Numbered from the stretch's first letter, positions 8,242 to 16,648 are shown. The stretch is 64,000 nt of DNA from JBMORL01 sp049322335 (GCA_049322335.1 JBMORL010000081.1:38231-102230); one strand, 5' to 3'. Notes: generated from the sequence alone by a model not told the origin. A program made the numbers and translations.

Positions 8242-10155
8242 ATGCCCTACCGGATATCCAACTTTAGTGAATACGAAGAAGAATACAAAAAAAGCGTGGA
8301 AAATCCTGAAAACTTCTGGGCTGAAAAAGCAGAACAGTTCACGTGGAAAAAAAAATGGAATTCCGTTTTACAATGGAATTTTACTGATCCTGATGTAAAA
8401 TGGTTTTCAGGCGGGAAATTAAATATCACCGAAAACTGCCTTGACCGCCATTTGAAAGAAAGAGGCGATCAAACAGCCATTATCTGGGAACCCAACGACC
8501 CGAATGAAAAAGGAAGAACATTTTCTTATCGGGAATTACATAACGAGGTGTGCCGGTTTGCCAACGTGCTGAAGAATAACGGAGCCAAAAAAGGAGATCG
8601 TATTTGTATTTACATGCCTATGGTTCCCGAACTGGCCATCGCTGTTTTGGCCTGCGCGCGCATGGGTGCTATTCACTCGGTAGTTTTTGGGGGATTTTCT
8701 TTCCAGTCGCTGGCTGACCGGATTCATGATGCTGATTGCAATATGGTTGTCACAGCCGATGGCGCTTTTCGCGGAGCAAAGGATATTCCCCTTAAACCGG
8801 TAGTGGACGAAGCGTTGAAAACCTGTCCGACAGTGCAAAAAGTTATTGTGCTGAAACGCACGGCAAGTTATATAGAAATGAAAGAAGGAAGAGATAGCTG
8901 GTGGCACGATGAAATTCAGAAAGTAAATGCAGATTGCCCTGCAGAAGAAATGGATGCGGAAGACAAACTTTTTATTCTATACACTTCCGGCTCCACCGGA
9001 AAACCTAAAGGCGTGGTGCATACCTGTGGTGGATACATGGTGTACACAGGATATACATTTCTGAATGTGTTTCAATATAACAACGCTCCCCTCTCCCCCG
9101 GGAGTGAGGTGTATTGGTGCACAGCTGACATCGGCTGGATCACCGGGCACAGTTATCTTGTTTATGGCCCGTTGTTAAATGGTGCCACTTCATTAATGTT
9201 TGAAGGAATTCCCACTTATCCCGATGCCGGAAGATTCTGGCAGGTGATTGATAAATACAAAGTGAATATTTTTTATACGGCACCAACGGCTATTCGTTCA
9301 CTCGAAGCAATGGGCCTTGATTTTGTAAAACCCTATCGGCTGGATTCGCTTCGTGTATTGGGAACAGTAGGAGAACCCATCAACGAAGAGGCATGGATGT
9401 GGTATCATAAAAATATCGGAAAAGAAAAATGTCCGGTGGTTGACACCTGGTGGCAAACTGAAACAGGAGGAATTATGATTTCTCCGCTGGCAGGCATCAC
9501 CAAAACAAAGCCCGGGTTTGCCACTTTGCCTTTACCGGGAGTACAACCTGTTTTACTGGATGAAAATGGAAAAGAACTACAGGGAAACGGTGTGGAAGGA
9601 AGATTATGTATGAAATTTCCCTGGCCGGGAATTATCAGAACCACTTACAACAATCACGAACGGTGTCGTGAAGCGTATTTTTCGCATTACAAAAATTATT
9701 ATTTCACGGGCGATGGTTGCAGAAGAGATGAAGACGGATATTATCGCATCACGGGCAGGGTGGATGATGTTATAAAAGTTTCAGGACATTTATTGGGAAC
9801 GGCAGAAATTGAAAATGCTATTAACCAGCATAAAGATGTGGTGGAAAGTGCTGTAGTGGGATTTCCGCACGATATCAAGGGATGGGGAATTTATGCTTAC
9901 GTTATTCTTGAACATAAACGCGAAGATACAGATGCATTGAAAAAAGAAGTAACCGATACCGTTACAAAATTTATGGGCCCGATTGCAAAACCCGACAAAA
10001 TTCAAATTGTAAGCGGGCTTCCCAAAACGCGTTCAGGGAAAATTATGCGGAGAATTTTGCGTAAAATTGCAGAAGGAGAGACTAAAAATTTAGGAGATAC
10101 GTCCACACTTCTTGATCCGGCTGTGGTGGAAGAAATTAAAGAAGGGGCAATATAA
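8242..10155 (+). CDS. acs: Acetyl-coenzyme A synthetase
   Basis: Cytosolic ligase: acetate + ATP + CoA to acetyl-CoA + AMP + PPi. It is 637 aa from the chosen start, the usual length; the N-terminal SNFSEYEEEYKKSVENPENF aligns with the ACS N-terminal domain. The adenylation P-loop LYTSGSTGKPKGV is at about residues 246-258. WWQTETGG and the hinge region GRVDDVIKVSGHLLGTAEIE (about 505-525) are present. The catalytic, acetylation-regulated lysine lies in SGKIMRRILRK near residue 600. Oddity: at residues 281-288, where relatives have a short YxxGD/E-type turn, this protein reads NAPLSPGS. The DNA there (9089-9104) is identical over 16 bp to the genome's GC palindromic repeat. A MORN-like gene starts 1 bp after the stop. 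Confidence 0.96.
   Translation: MPYRISNFSEYEEEYKKSVENPENFWAEKAEQFTWKKKWNSVLQWNFTDPDVKWFSGGKLNITENCLDRHLKERGDQTAIIWEPNDPNEKGRTFSYRELHNEVCRFANVLKNNGAKKGDRICIYMPMVPELAIAVLACARMGAIHSVVFGGFSFQSLADRIHDADCNMVVTADGAFRGAKDIPLKPVVDEALKTCPTVQKVIVLKRTASYIEMKEGRDSWWHDEIQKVNADCPAEEMDAEDKLFILYTSGSTGKPKGVVHTCGGYMVYTGYTFLNVFQYNNAPLSPGSEVYWCTADIGWITGHSYLVYGPLLNGATSLMFEGIPTYPDAGRFWQVIDKYKVNIFYTAPTAIRSLEAMGLDFVKPYRLDSLRVLGTVGEPINEEAWMWYHKNIGKEKCPVVDTWWQTETGGIMISPLAGITKTKPGFATLPLPGVQPVLLDENGKELQGNGVEGRLCMKFPWPGIIRTTYNNHERCREAYFSHYKNYYFTGDGCRRDEDGYYRITGRVDDVIKVSGHLLGTAEIENAINQHKDVVESAVVGFPHDIKGWGIYAYVILEHKREDTDALKKEVTDTVTKFMGPIAKPDKIQIVSGLPKTRSGKIMRRILRKIAEGETKNLGDTSTLLDPAVVEEIKEGAI
9089..9104. repeat. Fragment of the GC palindromic repeat inside the acs coding sequence
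   Basis: Sixteen bases (CCCTCTCCCCCGGGAG) are identical to the core of the repeat copies at 36048-36285. They are read in frame as part of the peptide APLSPGS, without breaking acs. Confidence 0.6.
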
Positions 10156-10156
10156 T

Positions 10157-10927
10157 TTGAAAATTTTTTTAACATACATAGTAAGCCTGGTGTGTGTTTT
10201 TACCGGAAGAGCACAGGAAGAGGAAATCAATCATGGAATCCGTTTTACTTATGCAGATACTATTATTAGCGGTTACCGTTTTTCTTTTTATGAAATGTAT
10301 TTTTCACCTGTAACGGATAGTTCGGTGTTTATTTATATTCAGAGCGATGGAGTGGAGTCGGGAAATGGAAAGATCATCGGGTTTTATGAAGGAGCGGATA
10401 AAGTTTATTGTTTGGGCGAAAAAAACAACGGGCAGTTTTCAGGGCATTGGATAAGCTGGTATGTGAATGGCAGAGTGGAGTCGGAAGGAAAATTTAATCA
10501 TTCCGGTTTAAAAAAAGGCGAGTGGAAATGGTATTTTGATGATGGGGGAATAAAAGGAGAAGCAGCTTTTGTAATGCGTTTCACTATTTTTAACCTCGTG
10601 GTACCGCGTTATTTTTCTTGTCCTGTTTTTTTCAATGAATATTACAGGAATGGAACAAAAAAAATAAATTACGTTTTTGAAGACGGATGGTATCGTGAAA
10701 AAAACTGGTATGATAATGGACAGTTGAGGTATTCTGCCAGCCGCGATCGCGATACGCTGGAATACTATACGAGGGAAGGCGTTCGTTGTTATTATGCTTT
10801 GCCGGAAGGAGATGTGATTTTTAATGATGAAGTACCCGATTCGTTATGTATTGCAGAAGGCGAATGGCCTCCGTTTGTTTCTGTTGAGGTGACCGCTTAT
10901 CCTGTAAAAAATAAAATAAAATTTTAA
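10157..10927 (+). CDS. Exported MORN-repeat-like (YwqK family) protein
   Basis: A 256-aa secreted or periplasmic protein of unknown function. The start is a TTG at 10157, one base after the acs stop: it gives a proper signal peptide (KIFLTYIVSLVCVFTGRAQ) and removes an unlikely upstream extension. The middle carries tandem MORN_2-type repeats of about 23 residues: GHWISWYVNGRVESEGKF, then GEWKWYFDDGGIKGEAAF, later FNEYYRNGTKKINYVF and REKNWYDNGQLRYSAS. Databases often name such proteins YwqK-type antitoxins; with a signal peptide and no toxin gene nearby, that role is unlikely. Tight spacing to acs suggests co-transcription. Confidence 0.75.
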   Translation: MKIFLTYIVSLVCVFTGRAQEEEINHGIRFTYADTIISGYRFSFYEMYFSPVTDSSVFIYIQSDGVESGNGKIIGFYEGADKVYCLGEKNNGQFSGHWISWYVNGRVESEGKFNHSGLKKGEWKWYFDDGGIKGEAAFVMRFTIFNLVVPRYFSCPVFFNEYYRNGTKKINYVFEDGWYREKNWYDNGQLRYSASRDRDTLEYYTREGVRCYYALPEGDVIFNDEVPDSLCIAEGEWPPFVSVEVTAYPVKNKIKF

Positions 10928-10931
10928 AAAA

Positions 10932-11369
10932 ATGATCAATCACTTCACCGAAATCTTTCACCGCGACATCCAAAAATGGAAAGAAGAAATTCTTGCCTTT
11001 AAAAATGAAGAAGACCTTTGGAAAGTAAAAGGCGGATTTATAAATTCTGCAGGGAATCTTACCCTGCATATCATCGGAAACCTGAATCATTTTATCGGTG
11101 CGCAGCTGGGCAACACCGGTTATATAAGGGAGCGCGAAAAAGAATTCTCCGATAAAAATGTTTTGCGTGATGAAATGCTGAAGAATCTTGAATCGGCTTC
11201 GGCATTGGTAACAAAAGTTTTATCCGGGTTAAACGAAAACGATCTTGAAAAAATATTTCCGCTCAACACATTTGGCGAAAACCGGAGTACACATTTTGTA
11301 TTGCTGCAACTGGTTGCACATCTCAACTACCATTTAGGGCAGGTGAATGCGTTGAGGAGATTGCTGTAA
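10932..11369 (+). CDS. DinB-fold protein (DUF1572-like), putative metal-dependent
   Basis: A 145-aa four-helix-bundle protein of the DinB/YfiT superfamily. Members bind a metal by three histidines; candidates here are those in LTLHIIGNLNHFIG (about residues 37-50) and in VAHLNYHLGQVNALRRL near the C-terminus. Some superfamily members are thiol-dependent S-transferases (bacillithiol, mycothiol), but the substrate cannot be told from sequence. It starts 4 bp after the MORN-like gene and ends directly next to the stop of the convergent TPR-PD40 gene. Confidence 0.8.
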   Translation: MINHFTEIFHRDIQKWKEEILAFKNEEDLWKVKGGFINSAGNLTLHIIGNLNHFIGAQLGNTGYIREREKEFSDKNVLRDEMLKNLESASALVTKVLSGLNENDLEKIFPLNTFGENRSTHFVLLQLVAHLNYHLGQVNALRRLL

Positions 11370-12701
11370 TCACCAGTTCGTTATAGACGAAACATCCACT
11401 ACGTAAATATCCCTGTCGCCCACACCATTGGCGCGTACTGATGAAAAATACGCAGTCTTTCCATCGGGCGATAACATGAAGTGGGTATCGTCATTTACTG
11501 AATTAAAAGGATAACCGAGATTTTTCGGTGTGTTCCAGTTGGTGCCGTTCCATTCGCTTACGAAAATATCATAACCACCCATGCTGTTATGGCCTTTGGA
11601 AGAGAAGAAAAGATATTTTCCCGAAGGATGTAAAAACACAGTGGTTTCGTTGTATCCCGAGTTGAGATTGGTTACCGGGATAGGCTCACTCCATTTGCTT
11701 CCGTTTTTGGTGGCTTTAAAAATATCTGATCCTGCATTTTCTCCGTTGCGCTCGCTTACAAAATACAGGGTTTTTTCATCGGCAGTTAAAGTCGGGCAGG
11801 CATCAAAATAGGAAGTGTTCACTGCTTTTGCTCCTTTGGGAAGCAATTTGGCGGATCCCCATTTTCCCGATTTAGCCATTTTGGCCACAGCTATATCACT
11901 GCTCTGTGTGTATTTGGAAATGTTTTGGGTTAAATACATAGTGGTTCCGTCAGGTGATATCCATCCGCAGTTGTCGAACTCGTCTGTGTTTAGTTTTCCT
12001 TCAACAGGTTCGGCTTCATTCCATGTGCCGTCTTCTTTTAGTGTGCAATAATAAATGTCTTCAAAAAAATCATCATCTTCTGTGGTTAATCCACCCGTGC
12101 TTTGTGCTCTCCGTGAAGTGAGATAAAAAGTTTTTCCATCAGGAGCGAAAAGAGGAGAATAATCATCATGGCGGGAATTCACATTCAACCCGGCATTTAC
12201 AATTTCAACACTCAGTGCTTTCGCCATAAAATCTTTGGCGTTTTTGCATTGCTGGATATAATAGTCTACATCCATTTCCTTTAATTTTTGCGGAGTTAAA
12301 GTGGCTTTGAATTTTTCCATTGCAGTAATGGCATCATCCAGCTTTTCGAGGCGGTGAAGGATTTTTCCCTGAAGAAACTCAGCTTCCTTGCTTACATTGG
12401 CATCAAATTTCAACGCTTTGTCAATGTATTCTTTAGCGATATCAAAATTCATTAATGCAAAGTGACATTCCGCAATGCGGTAATGTGCCATCGCATGATT
12501 TTTATCTTCCGATAAAACTTCACGAAATGTATTTAGCGCTTCGCGGTATTGGCCGGCATATAATTTATTCTGGCCTTCCACCATTTTTTGAGCGATAATT
12601 CCCTTATCGAGAATATTAAGTGAACTGTCGGGTTCATTTCCCGCTTTTGACAGGGCACTGAAACCCATCAAGGCACAGACAATCAAAATCAATTTATTCA
12701 T
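11370..12701 (-). CDS. Exported TPR and PD40 beta-propeller protein (PorE-like without OmpA domain)
   Basis: A 443-aa exported protein. The start at 12701 gives the signal peptide MNKLILIVCALMGFSALSKA; a longer in-frame start adds 19 residues with no signal character. TPR-like helices cover about 35-150 (YREALNTFREVL, AHYRIAECHFALMNFDIAKEYI). A WD40-like PD40 propeller covers about 175-440 with repeated DG-KTFYLTSRR, SPDGTTMYLTQN, TADEKTLYFVSER and SPDGKTAYFSS motifs. The architecture equals the first two thirds of the PorE-like protein at 19855, but it lacks the carboxypeptidase-regulatory and OmpA parts, so it cannot bind peptidoglycan the same way. Function unknown; an envelope assembly role is an inference from the relatedness. 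Confidence 0.82.
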   Translation of the reverse strand: MNKLILIVCALMGFSALSKAGNEPDSSLNILDKGIIAQKMVEGQNKLYAGQYREALNTFREVLSEDKNHAMAHYRIAECHFALMNFDIAKEYIDKALKFDANVSKEAEFLQGKILHRLEKLDDAITAMEKFKATLTPQKLKEMDVDYYIQQCKNAKDFMAKALSVEIVNAGLNVNSRHDDYSPLFAPDGKTFYLTSRRAQSTGGLTTEDDDFFEDIYYCTLKEDGTWNEAEPVEGKLNTDEFDNCGWISPDGTTMYLTQNISKYTQSSDIAVAKMAKSGKWGSAKLLPKGAKAVNTSYFDACPTLTADEKTLYFVSERNGENAGSDIFKATKNGSKWSEPIPVTNLNSGYNETTVFLHPSGKYLFFSSKGHNSMGGYDIFVSEWNGTNWNTPKNLGYPFNSVNDDTHFMLSPDGKTAYFSSVRANGVGDRDIYVVDVSSITNW

Positions 12702-12788
12702 ACTTGCAGGTATTTTAACAAACATACGTAAAATTTCCCGGTTACAAAACAGGCCCATTGCTAAAACTTAAAGCCAACCTGTTGGTTT

Positions 12789-13553
12789 TTATTCCTTTTC
12801 TTTTGCCGCATAAACGGTTGTATTCAGGTCAACCACCTTGTGCATGGCAATGCAGCCGGCTACAATTCCCAAAACAGGAGCAAAAATTACGCCTATATCC
12901 CAGGGCACAAAAAACATTCCCGAAAAGATCAGTCCAAGACCCATGGAAAGTCCTGCATTTTGCCTCACAAATTTCACACTTTGTTCTATATTCAGTCTTC
13001 GTCTTTCATTTACATAATCAATAAGACAAAATCCGTAGAAATAACTGTATACAATGAAAATAAAAACAGTTGTTGCAGGCTTTAGTGAGGGAATGAGTGT
13101 GGATAAAATAAACCAAAGGGCAAGAATGAAATACTGAACAACAAGATTCCCCGTAGCAATCCGAATGGCTCTGCGGATATCACTCCAGTATTGTTGCCGG
13201 GTGAAAGTATAGGTGTTTCCTGTAATGATTTTTTCTGTTCTGAGGCTAAGGCTGGTAAGTACGGGTGAAAGCAGCGTAAAAACCAGGTATTTCCTGAATT
13301 CATAAGCCAGTACTACCACCGAATGCAATAAAAAATAACGAACCATTTCCGACATCAGTTCACTGATAGTGGACACTTCTCCTATCTCGTGGCCGATGTC
13401 CAGGGATTTTTCCAGCTCATATCCGCCCCACAATATAAGTCCTGACAATACCAAAGGGGGAATAAAAAAATGCCACAACCGGTTATCGGAAATGAATTTG
13501 ATGGCATCCACATAGGAAGTAATGCCGGTTCGTAGCTGGGAGAAGAATTTCAT
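12789..13553 (-). CDS. EI24/CysZ-like integral membrane protein
   Basis: A 254-aa inner-membrane protein with four or more hydrophobic segments: residues about 28-48 (WHFFIPPLVLSGLILWGG), 72-95, 140-190 with two helices, and 208-235. The opening FFSQLRTGITSYVDAIKFI and the overall layout match the EI24 domain family, which includes the CysZ sulfate permease. Sulfate transport is only one possibility, because no cysteine-biosynthesis gene is nearby. Its start lies next to the repeat-filled region before purB. Confidence 0.8.
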   Translation of the reverse strand: MKFFSQLRTGITSYVDAIKFISDNRLWHFFIPPLVLSGLILWGGYELEKSLDIGHEIGEVSTISELMSEMVRYFLLHSVVVLAYEFRKYLVFTLLSPVLTSLSLRTEKIITGNTYTFTRQQYWSDIRRAIRIATGNLVVQYFILALWFILSTLIPSLKPATTVFIFIVYSYFYGFCLIDYVNERRRLNIEQSVKFVRQNAGLSMGLGLIFSGMFFVPWDIGVIFAPVLGIVAGCIAMHKVVDLNTTVYAAKEKE

Positions 13554-13572
13554 TGGCTAAAGGTAAGAAAAA

Positions 13573-13607
13573 CCTCACCCCCGGCCTCTCTCCGCGAGAG
13601 AGGGGAG
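13573..13607. repeat. GC palindromic repeat, copy 1
   Basis: Reads CCTCACCCCCGGCC then CTCTCTCCGCGAGAGAG; the CTCTC-CGCG-GAGAG core is self-complementary. Its orientation is opposite to the copies at 13661 and 13757. It lies between the EI24 gene and purB. Confidence 0.85.
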
Positions 13608-13660
13608 TAAATACGAAAATCCTTTTGAGAATAAAATCAATAGATTTTATTCCACAAACA

Positions 13661-13692
13661 CCCCCCTTCCTCGCAGAGAAGGGCCGGGGTCA
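13661..13692. repeat. GC palindromic repeat, degenerate copy 2
   Basis: CCCCCCTTCCTCGCAGAGAAGG followed by GCCGGGGTC; diverged arms, same family and opposite orientation to copy 1. Confidence 0.75.
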
Positions 13693-13756
13693 AACCAGAT
13701 TTGAATGAAGAAATGAAGAAACCAAAATGAAATATGAACTGGAAACAAAAATATTT

Positions 13757-13796
13757 CCCCCCCCTCTCTCGCGGAGAGGGGGCGGGGGGGTGAGGT
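13757..13796. repeat. GC palindromic repeat, copy 3, with AT-rich leader
   Basis: CCCCTCTCTCGCGGAGAGGGGG core followed by CGGGGGGGTGAGGTT. The 55 bp before it (13699-13756) is an A-rich leader resembling that of the 31.8-kb and 36-kb copies (GGAAACAAAAATAT near the junction). It ends 9 bp before the -7 element of purB. Confidence 0.85.
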
Positions 13797-13804
13797 TAAT
13801 TTGC

Positions 13805-13812
13805 TATTTTTG
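13805..13812 (+). promoter_or_regulatory. -7 element of the purB promoter
   Basis: TATTTTTG matches TAnnTTTG exactly and lies 16 bp before the chosen ATG at 13829. No clear TTG is seen at -33; the GC repeat occupies that position. Confidence 0.55.
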
Positions 13813-13828
13813 CATTTTAGTACGCCCA

Positions 13829-15187
13829 ATGGAAATCACAGCTCTTAATGCCATTTCGCCCGTTGATGGAAGATACCAGCAGCAGGCCCTTGCCCTGTCC
13901 CATTATTTTTCAGAATCGGCCCTGATGCGATACCGTGTGCGGGTGGAAGTGGAATATTTTATTGCACTTACAGAAATACCCCTTCCCCAATTGGCATCTT
14001 TTGACAAAGCATTGAATATTTCATTGCGCCAATTGTATACCGAATTTACCATTGCCGATGCGCTGATCATAAAAGAAATTGAAAAAACCACCAATCACGA
14101 TGTAAAAGCGGTGGAATATTTTCTCCGTGAAAAATTTGATGAACTGGGTATTTCGCAGTTCAGGGAGTTTATTCATTTCGGGCTTACTTCCCAGGACATC
14201 AATAATACTTCCGTTCCGCTTTCCCTTAAGGAAGCAGTGACTGAACACTATCTGTCCGCATTAAATGAAATTATTTCGAAAATAACTTCAATGGCAGGTG
14301 AGTGGAAAGATATTCCGATGCTTGCTCACACGCACGGACAACCGGCTTCACCTACACGTTTGGGAAAAGAAATACAGGTTTTTGCAGAAAGACTGCAATC
14401 GCAGAAAGAACATCTTTCAGGCATTCCGTTTGTAGCAAAATTCGGTGGGGCCACAGGTAATTTTAACGCACATGCCGTTGCCTATCCGGCTGTCGACTGG
14501 GTGAAATTCTCCAATGTATTTATAAATGAAAAACTTGGACTGCAGCGATTGCAAACCACTACACAAATTGAACATTACGATCAGCTGGCGGCTTTGTTTG
14601 ATGCTATGAAAAGGATCAACACCATTCTTATTGATTTCAGCCGAGATATGTGGACATATATTTCGATGGAATATTTCAAACAAAAAATAAAAGCAGGCGA
14701 AGTAGGTTCATCTGCTATGCCGCATAAAGTAAATCCAATTGATTTTGAAAATGCAGAAGGGAATTTCGGATTCGCCAATGCCATTTTTGAACATCTTTCT
14801 GCCAAGCTTCCCGTTTCACGCCTTCAGCGCGACCTCACCGATTCTACCGTATTGCGCAATATCGGAGTTCCCCTGGCGCACACGGCCATTGCGTTTAAGT
14901 CGCTGCAAAAAGGATTGGGAAAAATTGTATTGAACGAACCGGCTCTTCAGCGCGACCTTGAATCTAACTGGGCGGTGGTTGCCGAAGCGATACAAACTGT
15001 TTTGAGAAGAGAAAATTACCCGCATCCCTACGATGCACTCAAAGCGCTTACCCGCACCAACGAAGCCATTACCAGAGAATCTCTTCACGCTTTTATTGAT
15101 GGATTGAATGTAGATGCAAAAGTGAAAGAAGAACTGAAAAAAATCACCCCGTTTAATTATACCGGGATTCAGTTAGTGAAAGGGTAA
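13829..15187 (+). CDS. purB: Adenylosuccinate lyase
   Basis: Cytosolic enzyme of purine synthesis; it cleaves SAICAR and adenylosuccinate, releasing fumarate in both reactions. It is 452 aa from 13829; the longer in-frame start would translate the GC repeat. The N-terminus MEITALNAISPVDGRYQQQ is the E. coli-type PurB signature. Conserved elements follow in order: TTNHDVKAVEYFL (about residues 85-97), HFGLTSQDINNTS (about 115-127), MLAHTHGQPASPT (catalytic-site His), and the flexible signature loop GSSAMPHKVNPIDFEN near residues 293-308 with the catalytic Ser. The -7 box lies just upstream, so it is probably transcribed alone. Confidence 0.97.
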   Translation: MEITALNAISPVDGRYQQQALALSHYFSESALMRYRVRVEVEYFIALTEIPLPQLASFDKALNISLRQLYTEFTIADALIIKEIEKTTNHDVKAVEYFLREKFDELGISQFREFIHFGLTSQDINNTSVPLSLKEAVTEHYLSALNEIISKITSMAGEWKDIPMLAHTHGQPASPTRLGKEIQVFAERLQSQKEHLSGIPFVAKFGGATGNFNAHAVAYPAVDWVKFSNVFINEKLGLQRLQTTTQIEHYDQLAALFDAMKRINTILIDFSRDMWTYISMEYFKQKIKAGEVGSSAMPHKVNPIDFENAEGNFGFANAIFEHLSAKLPVSRLQRDLTDSTVLRNIGVPLAHTAIAFKSLQKGLGKIVLNEPALQRDLESNWAVVAEAIQTVLRRENYPHPYDALKALTRTNEAITRESLHAFIDGLNVDAKVKEELKKITPFNYTGIQLVKG

Positions 15188-15257
15188 AATTATTTTATGT
15201 TTTATGTAGCCAGATGATAGTACTTGCTTTTCCCGTTTTTAACCTAAAACCTTGTTT

Positions 15258-15282
15258 GTTTCCGGCTTCACCATTGTCCGCA
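15258..15282 (+). repeat. 25-bp near-copy of the downstream glycosyltransferase gene start
   Basis: GTTTCCGGCTTCACCATTGT then CCGCA matches 24 of 25 bases with codons 3-11 of the glycosyltransferase gene (15782-15806, and the assembly duplicate 15555-15579). It is not followed by a matching reading frame, so it is a stray duplicate, possibly a footprint of the foldback element between the copies. Confidence 0.75.
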
Positions 15283-15315
15283 TACTTGTAATCGTTAGTA
15301 TTGTTTTTTTGTTTC

Positions 15316-15476
15316 GGCCTTTTTTGATTTCCGTAGCATTTTCGAAAATTCTTCGTGCGGTGGGCTGGTGAGTAGAGACCCACGAGTCCCGCCAACCGGA
15401 TACAAACGTTTGGCGGGACGGCTTGGGTCTCGTGAGGAGAAGAATTTTCAGAAAATCAAGGAAATCAAAAGAAGCC
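15316..15476. repeat. Foldback (large inverted repeat) element
   Basis: The left arm 15316-15395 and right arm 15410-15476 are imperfect reverse complements: TTTTGATTTCC with GGAAATCAAAA, AAAATTCTTC with GAAGAATTTT, GAGACCC with GGGTCTC, and TCCCGCCAA with TTGGCGGGA. The left arm has about 13 extra bases. The loop is 14 bp. No transposase is present, so it resembles a non-autonomous MITE-like or foldback element. Nothing else is recognised in the 15188-15698 interval apart from the 25-bp duplicate and a small hairpin with arms CTTCTTTT/AAAAGAAG. Confidence 0.7.
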
Positions 15477-15598
15477 TTGACTTTTTGCTTCTTTTGTGTC
15501 AAGACAAAAGAAGAGAATGATCATATTTGTAACAAGAAAATACAATAAATGAAAGTTTCCGGCTTCACCATCGTCCGCAACGCCATCAAATACGATTA
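15472..15598. repeat. 127-bp left copy of the assembly-gap duplication 1
   Basis: Identical to 15699-15825 and abutting the N run. It contains the first 50 bp of the glycosyltransferase gene (ATG at 15549). Almost certainly the unmerged end of a contig, not a biological repeat. Confidence 0.9.
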
Positions 15599-15698
15599 NN
15601 NNNNNNNNNNNNNNNNNNNNNNNNNNNNNNNNNNNNNNNNNNNNNNNNNNNNNNNNNNNNNNNNNNNNNNNNNNNNNNNNNNNNNNNNNNNNNNNNNN
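15599..15698. other. Scaffold gap of 100 N
   Basis: Exactly 100 undetermined bases between two identical 127-bp ends. Probably a placeholder of arbitrary length; the true sequence may run through with one copy of the 127 bp. Confidence 0.95.
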
Positions 15699-15775
15699 AA
15701 GCCTTGACTTTTTGCTTCTTTTGTGTCAAGACAAAAGAAGAGAATGATCATATTTGTAACAAGAAAATACAATAA

Positions 15776-16648
15776 ATGAAAGTTTCCGGCTTCACCATCG
15801 TCCGCAACGCCATCAAATACGATTACCCCGTAGTGGAAGCCATTTCCTCCATTCTTCCTTTATGCGATGAATTGATTGTAGCTGTAGGAAACTCAGAAGA
15901 CGAAACGAGAAATCTTATTTCCTCTATCCGTTCCGAAAAAATAAAAATCATTGATACGATTTGGGATGATTCCCTTCGCGAAGGAGGAAAAGTGCTGGCG
16001 GCAGAAACACAAAAAGCATTCAATGCCATTTCAAAAGATGCCGATTGGGGAATTTACATCCAGGCCGATGAGGTAATGCATGAAAAATACCATGACAACA
16101 TTCGCAAAGCCATGCAGCAATGGAAAGACGATAAAAGAGTGGAAGGACTTGTGTTCGATTACACGCATTTTTATGGTTCTTATGATTACATTGGTGATTC
16201 ACGCAAATGGTACAGGAGAGAAGTACGTGTAATTAAGAATGACAAAAATATTTATTCCTTTCGTGATGCACAGGGATTTCAGAAAAACGGAAAGCCGCTG
16301 AAAGTGAAAATGGCGAATGCGCAGATATTTCATTACGGTTGGGTAAAGCACCCGAAATTCCAGCAGGCCAAGCAGGAAAGTTTCAACAAGCTCTGGCACG
16401 ATGATGAATGGATGAAAAAAAATATACGGGCGGTGGATGAATTCGACTATTCGCAGATTGATTCACTAAAACATTTCAAAGGCGACCATCCGCTGGTGAT
16501 GCAGGAAAGAATAAAAAAACAGAACTGGAAATTTTCTTTTGATCCCACCAAAAAGAAAAATACTTCTCTCCGCCACCGTTTCCTTCAGTTCATAGAAAAT
16601 CTCACCGGGTGGAGAGTGGGGGAGTATAGGAATTATAAAATTGTGTAA
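15776..16648 (+). CDS. Glycosyltransferase family 2 protein
   Basis: A 290-aa cytosolic or membrane-associated glycosyl transferase with a GT-A fold. The N-terminal strand and nucleotide-binding segment VSGFTIVRNAIKYDYPVVEA are followed by CDELIVAVGNSEDET. At about residues 95-102 IQADEVMHE takes the place of the family's DxD metal site, with Asp-Glu rather than Asp-x-Asp. The region after residue 120 (FDYTHFYGSYDYIG, YRREVRVIKN) is the acceptor side. It is followed 31 bp later by a lipid acyltransferase and then a desaturase, so an envelope glycolipid is a reasonable but unproven acceptor. The first 50 codon bases also occur as an assembly duplicate left of the gap. Confidence 0.85.
   Translation: MKVSGFTIVRNAIKYDYPVVEAISSILPLCDELIVAVGNSEDETRNLISSIRSEKIKIIDTIWDDSLREGGKVLAAETQKAFNAISKDADWGIYIQADEVMHEKYHDNIRKAMQQWKDDKRVEGLVFDYTHFYGSYDYIGDSRKWYRREVRVIKNDKNIYSFRDAQGFQKNGKPLKVKMANAQIFHYGWVKHPKFQQAKQESFNKLWHDDEWMKKNIRAVDEFDYSQIDSLKHFKGDHPLVMQERIKKQNWKFSFDPTKKKNTSLRHRFLQFIENLTGWRVGEYRNYKIV

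Noticed and set aside
10157..10927. Antitoxin of a toxin-antitoxin system (YwqK annotation)
   Set aside because: The protein has a signal peptide and no toxin gene is adjacent; the repeat type alone does not support the role.
15195..15502. Open frames of 66 and 87 codons on the minus strand
   Set aside because: They lie in the foldback element and its surroundings; the inverted arms produce open frames with no family match or initiation signal.
15549..15598. A truncated second glycosyltransferase gene
   Set aside because: Exact 127-bp duplication at a scaffold gap; it is the same gene start assembled twice.
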